From contig JBDLIA010000012.1 in NCBI GenBank assembly GCA_039715185.1, forward strand, positions 1 to 51,411: a stretch of 51,411 bases of DNA, given 5' to 3'. Shown piece by piece: positions 1 to 6,935 of the stretch (its first letter is position 1; every line of letters begins with the position of its first letter). A program made the position numbers and the translations under genes. Below the pieces are notes generated by a model. The model was given only the letters and a program-made list of their open reading frames with translations. It was not told the origin of the DNA and searched no databases. This DNA comes from Gemmatimonadota bacterium (lineage in GTDB: Bacteria > Gemmatimonadota > Gemmatimonadetes > Longimicrobiales > RSA9).

Positions 1-98
1 CGCGCCGTAGCCGTCGCTACGGCAAGGAGTTCCAACGCCGCATCCGCGGGATGCAGCGCGGGCCGAATGCCTACGGGACTTCTGCAACGGTACACTAG
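1..98 (+). CDS. Possible C-terminal end of a gene entering from the left edge
   Basis: Reading from base 3, the plus strand stays open to a TAG at 96-98. It encodes about 31 very basic residues, including the segment YGKEFQRRIRGMQRG. Most codons end in G or C, as in the real genes of this window, which is why it is listed. A perfect 7-bp inverted repeat (5-11 with 16-22) lies inside it. The TAG overlaps the stop codon of the convergent barrel gene through the palindrome CTAG at 95-98. No family is recognisable, and the frame may be chance or repeat-derived. Confidence 0.25.
   Translation, partial: RRSRRYGKEFQRRIRGMQRGPNAYGTSATVH
68..97 (-). repeat. Dispersed 3'-end repeat, copy A
   Basis: Read on the minus strand this begins TAGTGTACCGTTGCAGAAG and continues through a CCCGTAGGCA-like tail. 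Its first three bases are the stop codon of the barrel gene. Nearly the same sequence follows the sulfotransferase stop at 41425, and a shorter relative sits at 37091. Visible directly by comparing the three sites. Confidence 0.7.
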
Positions 99-706
99 GG
101 CCACCAGACCACGCCGACCCCCAGCCGGGTCGACGTGGCGTCGATGTTGAGACCCCCGACCGAAACCTGTCCGACCTCGACTTCGGTGAATTCGCCGCCG
201 CTGACCCGGAGACCGGCGTCCAGCGCGAACGACTGCTTGACGTACACGGACAGACCGCCGCCCACGGTGAACGCGGCGCCGTTGAAGTTGGTGTCCGGGA
301 CATCCTGTCCATCCACCTGGGCTTCGTCCACGCCCACCACCCGTGAGCCGATCGCGGCTTCGAGGTAGGGCACCCAGCGTCGGAGGGAGTTCGCGAAATG
401 GAAGCGGGCTCCAAAGTCGACGTGGGCCATAGACCACTCGCCCGTCAGGTTCGGCGCGTTCTCTGCCGTGACCTGCGCCCCGTCGAGGGCAACGTACAGG
501 GTCACGATACGATTGATCCCGTATCCGAGCTTGAGGCCCAGGCCGCCACCGTTGTCGGCATCCCCGTCTTCCACGGATAGCGATGCGCCCTGGAGCTGGA
601 CCCCCAGACTGAAGCCGCGGGTCGTGGATTGCTGGGCCGCGAGCGGACCCGCCGCTAGCATCAACGCGGCGACGAGCAGCGCCGGAAGGCGATCGCATTT
701 CGACAT
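95..706 (-). CDS. Outer-membrane beta-barrel protein (OmpA/opacity-like)
   Basis: This 203-residue protein begins with a signal peptide (hydrophobic LLVAALMLAAGPLAAQQ). It then shows alternating amphipathic strands rich in G, V, Y and W, including LGLKLGYGINRIVTLYVAL and FTVGGGLSVYVKQSFALDAG. It ends VGVVWWP. The pattern fits an eight-stranded outer-membrane barrel of the porin_OMP/opacity family, probably structural or stress-related. I chose the ATG at 706 because GAGGG lies about 6 bases upstream; a GTG 18 bases further upstream is less likely. It is the last gene of a minus-strand group after a Spy-like protein, an anti-sigma-like protein and an ECF sigma factor. The substrate, if it is a pore, is unknown. 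Confidence 0.75.
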   Translation of the reverse strand: MSKCDRLPALLVAALMLAAGPLAAQQSTTRGFSLGVQLQGASLSVEDGDADNGGGLGLKLGYGINRIVTLYVALDGAQVTAENAPNLTGEWSMAHVDFGARFHFANSLRRWVPYLEAAIGSRVVGVDEAQVDGQDVPDTNFNGAAFTVGGGLSVYVKQSFALDAGLRVSGGEFTEVEVGQVSVGGLNIDATSTRLGVGVVWWP

Positions 707-786
707 CTTCGTCCCTCGATTCACGTTGGATCTCCGACCAAATCTCGCGCAGGCGGTCGGACTCTGACGATGCCTCTATAGCAGGG

Positions 787-1227
787 TCAGGGCTGGTCGC
801 CGCCAGCCGGTGCCCTGAGCCCGTCCAGCGTCCGTTGCTGGGCCGGCGTCAAGACGTTCTTGATCCTGATGAGCAACTCCAGGTTCGCCTGCTTGATCTC
901 CTTCTCCGTGTCCAGCAAGCGCTCCATCTGATCCAGAGCGCGATCCTGGTCGATGCGGTCCTCTCCGAGCGTCTCCTTGAGCGTCTCGATCTCGTCGAGG
1001 AGCTGCCACTGCAGACTCATCACCCGCCCCTGCAACTCCTGGATCATGCGGCTGATGGCGTCCCGTTGTTCGTCGTTCAGGTCGATGGCGCGCCGATGCT
1101 GCATGATCAGCTCGGGCGCGTACAGGACCGATTCCAGCGGATTCGGATCTTCCGCCTCCTGCCCCAGGGCAGGTGCTGGAGCCAACCCGACACCAACGAC
1201 GAACAGTAGTCCGCGCAGCCTTTTCAT
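787..1227 (-). CDS. Spy/CpxP-like periplasmic protein
   Basis: A 146-residue secreted protein. The signal peptide is MKRLRGLLFVVGVGLAPAP, probably cleaved after ALG. The rest is strongly helical and charged, with a DLNDEQRDAISRMIQEL segment near the start and an LTPAQQ motif near the end. These resemble the LTxxQ motifs of Spy/CpxP periplasmic chaperones and metal-stress sensors. The ATG at 1227 is preferred over the upstream TTG (1248) and ATG (1242) because it starts a classical signal peptide and has GAGG about 9 bases before it. It lies directly after the anti-sigma-like gene and is probably cotranscribed with it. A role in envelope-stress sensing is inferred from family and context. Confidence 0.65.
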   Translation of the reverse strand: MKRLRGLLFVVGVGLAPAPALGQEAEDPNPLESVLYAPELIMQHRRAIDLNDEQRDAISRMIQELQGRVMSLQWQLLDEIETLKETLGEDRIDQDRALDQMERLLDTEKEIKQANLELLIRIKNVLTPAQQRTLDGLRAPAGGDQP

Positions 1228-1244
1228 AGCCGAAATCCTCATGG

Positions 1245-1646
1245 TCAATTCACTCTGCGAGTCAGGCCCGAGACGCCGAACACCGTCGACACGTCTCCGA
1301 CGCGAGGAATCGTCGTGACGATCTCGCCGCCGGGTACGGCGAGGAGCGCGTCCGTCGGGGACCGGAATGCCCCCAGGAGCGGATCGCTCGCGTACGCCGT
1401 CACAACCTCCTCGAACCCCTCATCCGAGATCGGCGCCCGGCCCACCAGCATCACGGCCGCGGTGGCGGCCGCGGCCAATAGGCCGCCGGTCAATAGCAAT
1501 CGCTTCGTCCGCACGGGCCGCGCTCGCCGACCTTCAGCCCGGGCCCGGGCCGTCAGGGTCGGGAAGTCGGGCGCCGCCTGCGCGTCCTCCGTGCGGAGCT
1601 CGTCGAAGAGCTCCCTGAGATCACGATCCGGTCGCTGGTCGTCCAC
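1245..1646 (-). CDS. Putative anti-sigma factor, single-pass membrane protein
   Basis: A 133-residue protein with a GTG start. The charged N-terminal region includes RELFDELRTEDAQAAPDFP and is presumably cytoplasmic. One transmembrane segment follows (LLLTGGLLAAAATAAVMLVG, about residues 50-70), then a short extracytoplasmic tail. Its start overlaps the 3' end of the ECF sigma gene by 26 bp, so the two are probably translationally coupled. This position and topology are typical of anti-sigma factors. No HxxxCxxC zinc motif of the ZAS class is visible, so the call rests on context rather than on domain recognition. Confidence 0.55.
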   Translation of the reverse strand: MDDQRPDRDLRELFDELRTEDAQAAPDFPTLTARARAEGRRARPVRTKRLLLTGGLLAAAATAAVMLVGRAPISDEGFEEVVTAYASDPLLGAFRSPTDALLAVPGGEIVTTIPRVGDVSTVFGVSGLTRRVN

Positions 1647-2154
1647 CCGTCTCGTCCTCCGTCAGAAGGGCACGCAGCCTGTCTTTGCCCCTCGCGTAGT
1701 GGGTACGCGCAGATCCCAGTGAAACCCCCATAACCTGCGCCGCCTCGGCAATGGAGAGGTCCTGGTAGAACACCAGGTGCAGCACCTCTCGCTGCTTCTC
1801 TGAAACTTCCCCCAGAGCGGCCACAAGCCTGCGGCTCGACTCTGCCCGCTCCAGCCTCGCCTCCACATCCTCCGGAGGGGTCTGGACGTCATCTCGTACG
1901 AGGCGCAGAGCGCTCTGGCGGTGCGACCTCGCCCGCCGGTACGACTCCAGCGCGGTTCGGCGAATGACGCCGAACAACCAGGTCTTGAACGCGGAGCGCC
2001 CGCCAAAGCGAGCCTGCCCCGAGACCACCCGCAGGTAGGCCGTCTGGAGCACGTCCTCCGCTTCAGATCGGTCCCAGCCGCAGCAGTTGAGCGCCCAACC
2101 GTAGCTATCTCCATGCAGCCGCTCCAGCTGGGCTTCCAGCTCGGTCGGTGTCAT
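1621..2154 (-). CDS. ECF-family RNA polymerase sigma factor
   Basis: A 177-residue sigma-70 family protein of RpoE/ECF type. Region 2 is visible from about residue 10 to 80, including WDRSEAEDVLQTAYLRV and AFKTWLFGVIRRTALESYRR. Region 4 spans about 110-165 with EVSEKQREVLHLVFYQDLS and IAEAAQVMGVSLGSARTHY, the helix-turn-helix that reads the -35 element. The start is the ATG at 2154. It heads a minus-strand operon with a membrane anti-sigma-like protein, a Spy-like periplasmic protein and an outer-membrane barrel, so it probably answers an envelope signal. Autoregulation is likely by analogy, but no promoter motif could be confirmed. Confidence 0.9.
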   Translation of the reverse strand: MTPTELEAQLERLHGDSYGWALNCCGWDRSEAEDVLQTAYLRVVSGQARFGGRSAFKTWLFGVIRRTALESYRRARSHRQSALRLVRDDVQTPPEDVEARLERAESSRRLVAALGEVSEKQREVLHLVFYQDLSIAEAAQVMGVSLGSARTHYARGKDRLRALLTEDETGGRPATGS

Positions 2155-2322
2155 GCGTCCGACGACCTTTCGGAGTTCGTTCCGCTCCGTGTTCGGTACG
2201 TGAGTGACTCCTGGTGCGCATTCATATGACAGCGGCGCCGGCAGACGCTACGCGTGTCAACCCGTCGAGCGCCACCGGGATCGTAGGGCTTCAACGCAGT
2301 CGGACACCCGGGATCGAGAGAG

Positions 2323-3306
2323 ATGAACGAGCAACCTGGAGTTGTTTTTCGCGAAAGCCGGCTCGGCCACCTGGCGATGGCCACCCTGCCGGTCTCGCTG
2401 CTATTCCTGGCGGCGTCCGTTCCGGCCGCGCCCGTCGCAGCGCAACGTGACTCGACCTCACCCGCCGATGTCACGCTGTCCTTGGTCGTAGGCGTGGAGC
2501 GTGACGGCTCGGTCACCGAGGAGTGGGTGGACGTTCTCGGCGTCTTCCACTCCGAGGCCGAGCTGCCGGCGATGCTGGAAGATCGGCACCCGCTGACCGA
2601 CGACGAAGCCGCCTGGGTGGCGCTGATTCGCAGTCATGAGGGCACGTGGTCGAGCGCCGTCGATTCCCTGCGCGTACCGTTCGGCTCCGTCGCGCCCCCG
2701 CCGAGGGTCCTCGTCGTCATGGGCAACGTGGGCGGCCAAGACGGCTTCGCGCCGTCGGACACTACAATCGCCTTCGACGTGCGCCGCCTGGCGAAGCTTT
2801 ACGGGGGAGCCGCCGAGGCGTCGAACGCCAACCGCATCGACAGGTTCTTCGCCCACGAGTTCACCCACCTCCTGCACAAGGCATGGCGCAAGGAGCATCC
2901 GATCGACCTGGTTACCCCGCTGGACCGGGCCCTGTGGGAGTGCCTCAAAGAGGGAGTCGGCAACTACAGGTCGCTGTCCGCGCGTTGGGTGACCCCGCGG
3001 GGGGACCTGACGACGCGAGCGCGGGAGACGCTCGACAGACTCCAGATCGTTTTCGTCGAGAGGCTTGCGGCTCTGGAGCACGCCTCCGACGAGGACGCCG
3101 AGGCGCTCCTCGAAGGCCTGTCGATGGGACCGTTCACCGAGAAGTGGGGCGCGCTCACCGTGGCGCTGTGGCTCGCCCAGGAGGCGCGCGGAGAAGACAT
3201 CCTCCTGAAGCGGTGGATCGACGCCGGCCCGAGTGGCATACTCACGCTGGCCGGCAAGTACCTGCCGGAGGAACTCGAGGCGCGGATGCCGCGACCGCGG
3301 CGGTAG
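2323..3306 (+). CDS. Secreted HExxH metallopeptidase-like protein
   Basis: This 327-residue protein has a hydrophobic signal segment at about residues 17-40 ending APVAAQ. HEFTH at 178-182 is a zinc HExxH motif. The following ALWECLKEGVGNY carries a glutamate (E210) that could be the third zinc ligand, as in gluzincins. It resembles the predicted Zn-dependent protease families in which HEFTHxxH is followed by an EG(V/L)xNY segment. The substrate is unknown. It is divergent from the ECF sigma gene (2154), and the 168-bp gap could carry promoters for both. The next gene begins 51 bp downstream on the same strand. Confidence 0.6.
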   Translation: MNEQPGVVFRESRLGHLAMATLPVSLLFLAASVPAAPVAAQRDSTSPADVTLSLVVGVERDGSVTEEWVDVLGVFHSEAELPAMLEDRHPLTDDEAAWVALIRSHEGTWSSAVDSLRVPFGSVAPPPRVLVVMGNVGGQDGFAPSDTTIAFDVRRLAKLYGGAAEASNANRIDRFFAHEFTHLLHKAWRKEHPIDLVTPLDRALWECLKEGVGNYRSLSARWVTPRGDLTTRARETLDRLQIVFVERLAALEHASDEDAEALLEGLSMGPFTEKWGALTVALWLAQEARGEDILLKRWIDAGPSGILTLAGKYLPEELEARMPRPRR

Positions 3307-3357
3307 GCTTCGCGCCCTCTCCGGCGGTTTACGAAAAACGCTTCGGGAGGGTCCCGA

Positions 3358-3843
3358 ATGGGCGCTGAACGGCAGCCGAAGGACTGGTCGAGCACGGTCG
3401 CCCTGGTCGCCAACCTGGCGATCCTCGTCGGCCTGGTATTCGTGATCGTGGAGCTGCGGCAGAACCAGAAGAACCTGGACGCCACGGTGCAGATGTCGCT
3501 GGCTTCCGCCTACCAGGAAGTCGCTAGCAGGGCCGTCGAGAACCCGCAGTTCGCCGAGACCATCTTCCGCATGTTCTCCACCCCCGACAGCCTGACGGAG
3601 GTCGAGCTGGTACAGGCGATCAACTGGACCAGCGAGTGGGCGGCGATCGTGTTCGCAGCGAGCGAGCTGAGGGCGACGGGTGCGATCAGCGAGGAGACCT
3701 GGCTACAGCACGCTTCGAACTTCTCCCTCTTCCTGAAGGACGACTGGTTTCGAGACTTCTTCCGAGCTCAGTTCGCGGTCTCGTACCCGGCTGAGTTCAT
3801 GGCCGAGCTGGACAGCCTCGCGGCGGTGACTCAGGGGCACTGA
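3358..3843 (+). CDS. Small membrane-anchored protein of unknown function
   Basis: A 161-residue protein. A single N-terminal membrane segment (VALVANLAILVGLVFVIVEL, about residues 13-33) is followed by a predicted helical region containing RQNQKNLDATVQMSLASAY. Small proteins with this layout (one transmembrane helix, then ELRQNQ and a helical domain) are widespread, with no assigned function that I know. The start is supported by GGGAGGG about 5 bases upstream of the ATG. It may be cotranscribed with the preceding metallopeptidase. No catalytic motif is visible. Confidence 0.65.
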   Translation: MGAERQPKDWSSTVALVANLAILVGLVFVIVELRQNQKNLDATVQMSLASAYQEVASRAVENPQFAETIFRMFSTPDSLTEVELVQAINWTSEWAAIVFAASELRATGAISEETWLQHASNFSLFLKDDWFRDFFRAQFAVSYPAEFMAELDSLAAVTQGH

Positions 3844-3952
3844 ACGAACATCGCGAGCCGGCTCCCCCTGCCCCTCCTCGGCTGGCCGCACAATCGTCAG
3901 GTGGATAGGTTTATGGAGCCTAGCGAGCCGACCCCAGCTTTAGGAGATACCC

Positions 3953-4492
3953 ATGATTCGATCCGCCCTGGCCACCATCGCCGTGCTGCTGCTGTTCCCC
4001 CTCGCCCTCATGGCCCAGGACGACCAGATCGCGAGCGCCATGAGCGCCGGGCCTGCGTCGCTGTCCGCCGACGCGACGATCCTGGACTGGGAGATGAACA
4101 CGCTGCGCGAGGGCACCAACGGCTGGACGTGCCTGCCGAACAACGCGGCCACGGAAGGCAACGACCCTTGGTGCGTGAACGACGCGTGGCTCGACTTCCT
4201 GCACGCCTACATGAACAAGACCGAGCCGACCTACGAGAAGGTCGGCATCGGGTACATGCTCATGGGCGACACTCCGGTCAGCAATACGGATCCGTACGCC
4301 ACGGAGAAGACTTCCGATGAGGACTGGGTCGTGGGCCTGGGGCCGCATCTGATGATGCTGGTTCCCGACCATTCCATGTTCGACGACCTGTCCACCGATC
4401 CTTACAACGGCGGACCCTGGATCATGTGGCCCGACACGCCATACGCACACATCATGATCCCGCTCGGTTGGGACGCCGAAGAAGGCGAGTAA
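3953..4492 (+). CDS. Secreted protein of unknown function
   Basis: A 179-residue protein with a clear signal peptide (IRSALATIAVLLLFPLALMA, cleavage before QDDQ). The mature part is acidic and rich in W, M, D and P. It has two cysteines (about residues 61 and 74) that could form a disulfide. The segments VGIGYMLMGDTPVSNTDP and WIMWPDTPYAHIMIPLGW look like a compact globular domain. I do not recognise the family. AGGAG lies 5-6 bases before the ATG. The gene ends 25 bases before a strong intrinsic terminator, so it is the last gene of its transcript. Confidence 0.65.
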   Translation: MIRSALATIAVLLLFPLALMAQDDQIASAMSAGPASLSADATILDWEMNTLREGTNGWTCLPNNAATEGNDPWCVNDAWLDFLHAYMNKTEPTYEKVGIGYMLMGDTPVSNTDPYATEKTSDEDWVVGLGPHLMMLVPDHSMFDDLSTDPYNGGPWIMWPDTPYAHIMIPLGWDAEEGE

Positions 4493-4517
4493 TCGGCATC
4501 CGGACGCGTGAATCACG

Positions 4518-4551
4518 CGGGGCGGTCCGGTGCGGGCCGCCCCGTTTTTTT
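4518..4551 (+). terminator. Intrinsic terminator after the secreted protein gene
   Basis: CGGGGCGG at 4518-4525 pairs perfectly with CCGCCCCG at 4537-4544, and seven T follow (4545-4551). It lies between a plus-strand gene ending at 4492 and a minus-strand gene ending at 4558. Confidence 0.9.
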
Positions 4552-4557
4552 GCGCCC

Positions 4558-5661
4558 CTACCCCTCGCTTATCGAGCGAAGGTACTCCCGGTCCCACGCG
4601 GCGATCACGCTTTCCAGCTCCGAATAGGGGCCCGGCGTGTAGGCGCGTGAGGAGATGCCCTGCTGCGACAGGGCGCTGACGTCCCAGTCCTGCTGGTTGG
4701 TCATGTTCCAGAACTCCACCGCGCCGCTCGGGTCGAAGTCCGGCGCCGCCATCGCGTCGGGGTGGAAGAGCCAGTCGCAGACCACCCGCGTCCGGTCCGT
4801 GGCCAGCCGCTCTATCCGGTGGATCAGCACGTAGTCGGGGTGCAGGCTCAGCAGCATGCTCGGGTAGATCGTGTAGTACTGGACCTGGTTGAGCGCCTCG
4901 CCGCTCAGGTCCCCGAGGGAGGGCGCGCACGTTCGTCCGCTCATGGTCATGCTGCCGCCCTCGATCGCCATCCGCATGGGGCCGCCTAAGAACGGCCCTT
5001 CCTCCAGGTCATTCGAGGCGTTCCTGAAAGGGGTGAGCCGGTTCAGCGCCGGGTGGAGGCTCGGACAGTGGTAGCACTCCGAGTAGTTCTGGAAGATCAG
5101 CTTCCAGTTGGCGGGGATCTCGTAGGTGATGCTGTGCGCGATCTCCAACTCGTCCATCGTCCACGAGCCGAACTTGCCGATCAAAGGCGCGAAGGCCCGC
5201 TCGAAGGGCGCGGGGTCCCGCGCCAGGTTGACGAAGACGCAGCCCTCCCAGGTCGCCACCGCCACGGGCTTGAGCGGGTAGTCCTCCCGGCAGAACGACT
5301 CGACCTCGTCCATGAACGGCGCGCCGACGAGCGCTCCGTCGAGCCCGTAGGTCCAGGCGTGGTAGGGGCACTGGATGGACTTCGAGAGCTGGCCTTCGGG
5401 CTCGGTGAGCAGGCGCGTCCCCCTGTGCCGACACACGTTGTGATGCGCGCGCAGCTCACCCGCGCCATCCCGCAGCACGATTACGCTCTCCGACTCGACC
5501 TCGCGCAGGAAGTAGCTGCCGGGGCCAGCGAGCTCGCTCGTCCGCCCCACGTAGATCCAGCGCAGGAAAAAGACGTTCCTGGTCTCGGCCTCGTAGACGT
5601 CCTCGCCCGTGTAGTACCTGCCGGCGAGGGTCTTCGCGTCATGGGCTGTGCGGGTAGACAT
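4558..5661 (-). CDS. Rieske non-heme iron oxygenase alpha subunit (GbcA/CntA-like)
   Basis: A 367-residue oxygenase. The [2Fe-2S] Rieske site is visible as C77-R-H79 and C98-P-Y-H101 (CPYHAWTYGLDG). The catalytic domain shows NYSECYHCPSLHPALN, with E195, H198 and H203 positioned as the bridging acid and two iron-binding histidines. NQQDWDVSALSQQG near the C-terminus supplies the likely third ligand. The ECYHC-type motif and the late Y-P-G-P-Y-S-E segment resemble glycine-betaine, stachydrine and carnitine-type oxygenases more than naphthalene dioxygenases. Oxidative N-demethylation of a quaternary amine is therefore a reasonable inference. AGGTGA lies upstream of the chosen ATG. The gene diverges from the GcvT-like gene across 68 bp. 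No reductase partner is adjacent. Confidence 0.85.
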   Translation of the reverse strand: MSTRTAHDAKTLAGRYYTGEDVYEAETRNVFFLRWIYVGRTSELAGPGSYFLREVESESVIVLRDGAGELRAHHNVCRHRGTRLLTEPEGQLSKSIQCPYHAWTYGLDGALVGAPFMDEVESFCREDYPLKPVAVATWEGCVFVNLARDPAPFERAFAPLIGKFGSWTMDELEIAHSITYEIPANWKLIFQNYSECYHCPSLHPALNRLTPFRNASNDLEEGPFLGGPMRMAIEGGSMTMSGRTCAPSLGDLSGEALNQVQYYTIYPSMLLSLHPDYVLIHRIERLATDRTRVVCDWLFHPDAMAAPDFDPSGAVEFWNMTNQQDWDVSALSQQGISSRAYTPGPYSELESVIAAWDREYLRSISEG

Positions 5662-5729
5662 GGAGTTCACCTGACCACGTGATCGGCGCGGCAATTTGCC
5701 GAGAATACAGGCCTCCGGTACACTGCGCC
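5662..5729. promoter_or_regulatory. Short divergent promoter region between Rieske and GcvT-like genes
   Basis: These 68 bp separate two divergent start codons, so both promoters and any shared operator must lie here or inside the genes. It is locally less GC-rich (CAATTTGCCGAGAATACAGG). I could not assign -35/-10 elements with confidence. Shared regulation of the two genes is inferred from the geometry. Confidence 0.4.
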
Positions 5730-6935
5730 ATGCTGAGGATCACCCCCTTCCACGCGCGCACCGCGCGCCTCAGTCAGGCGCAGAATTGGCGCCGCTGGTC
5801 GGGCTATCTCGCGGCGAGCTCCTACGAGCTCCGCCACGACCGCGAGTACTGGGCGATCCGCAACTCGGCCGCCCTGATCGACGTCTCTCCCCTGTTCAAG
5901 TACGGGATCGAGGGACCGGACGCGGAGCGACTCCTGGACCGCGTCGTGACCCGCGATGTCACCAGGTGCAAGCCGCATCAGGTCCTCTACACGCCGTGGT
6001 GCGACGACGCCGGCAAGGTGATGGACGACGGCACGCTGGCACGCCTCGGGGACGACTCGTTCCGGCTCACCTCGGCCGAGCCGAACCTGCGCTGGCTTCA
6101 GGACAACGCGCTCGGCATGGACGTGTCCATTCGGGACACCTCCGACGACCTGGCCGCGCTGGCGCTCCAGGGGCCCAACGCCCGCCGGATCCTGCACGAC
6201 GCGGCCGGCGGGGTCGCCGACGACCTGCGCTACTTCCGGCTCACGAAGGGCGAGATCGGGGGCGTGCCGGTCGAGATAACGCGCACCGGCTACACCGGCG
6301 ACCTCGGCTATGAGATCTGGGCGGAGCCCGCGCGTGCGGAGGCGCTCTGGGATGGTCTGATGGAGACCGGGGACCGACATCGTATCCTGCCCGCGGGCAT
6401 GCTCGCGCTCGACCTCGCCAGGGTGGAGGCGGGCCTGGTGCTGATCGGCGTGGACTACGTGCCCGCGCACCGGGCACTCATCGAGGACCAGAAATCCTCG
6501 CCGTTCGAGTTGGGGCTGGGCTGGACGGTCGATCTCGGCAAGGACTCGTTCCTGGGGCGCGACGCTCTGATCGCCGAGAAACAGCGCGGGCCCGAGTGGC
6601 AATTCCGCGGTCTCGAAGTGAGCTGGGATTCTCTCGAGGCGCTGTACGGCGAGGTCGGGCTGCCGCCTCAACTCCCCGCGCAGGGCTGGCGTTCGAGCGT
6701 ACCCGTATACAGCGGCACGACGCAGGTCGGCTACGCCACGAGCGGGTGCTGGTCTCCGCTGCTCAAGAAGTCCATCGCGCTCGCGCACCTCCAGTCCGGA
6801 CACGCCGGGATCGGGACCGACCTGCGCATCGAAGTCACCGTCGAGCACCATCGCCAGAGGGCCGCGGCGCGGGTGGTCGAGACGCCCTTCTTCGATCCGG
6901 AGCGAAAGCGCAGCACGCCGGCGATGCCCGGGTGA
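5730..6935 (+). CDS. GcvT-like aminomethyltransferase / THF-dependent demethylase
   Basis: A 401-residue protein of the GcvT/DmdA/sarcosine-dehydrogenase C-terminal superfamily. Typical segments are ALIDVSPLFKYGIEGPDAE, TPWCDDAGKVMDDGTLARL, the folate-domain signature TRTGYTGDLGYEIW, and a C-terminal barrel with VYSGTTQVGYATSG. Family members move a methyl or methylene group from a substrate onto tetrahydrofolate. It is a stand-alone protein with no GcvH, GcvP or GcvL nearby, so glycine cleavage is unlikely. Its neighbours (divergent Rieske oxygenase, two downstream flavoproteins) point to demethylation of a methylated amine or related compound. Its stop overlaps the GTG of the next gene (GTGA). 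The start is taken at the ATG at 5730, because the upstream in-frame stretch looks non-coding. Confidence 0.82.
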   Translation: MLRITPFHARTARLSQAQNWRRWSGYLAASSYELRHDREYWAIRNSAALIDVSPLFKYGIEGPDAERLLDRVVTRDVTRCKPHQVLYTPWCDDAGKVMDDGTLARLGDDSFRLTSAEPNLRWLQDNALGMDVSIRDTSDDLAALALQGPNARRILHDAAGGVADDLRYFRLTKGEIGGVPVEITRTGYTGDLGYEIWAEPARAEALWDGLMETGDRHRILPAGMLALDLARVEAGLVLIGVDYVPAHRALIEDQKSSPFELGLGWTVDLGKDSFLGRDALIAEKQRGPEWQFRGLEVSWDSLEALYGEVGLPPQLPAQGWRSSVPVYSGTTQVGYATSGCWSPLLKKSIALAHLQSGHAGIGTDLRIEVTVEHHRQRAAARVVETPFFDPERKRSTPAMPG

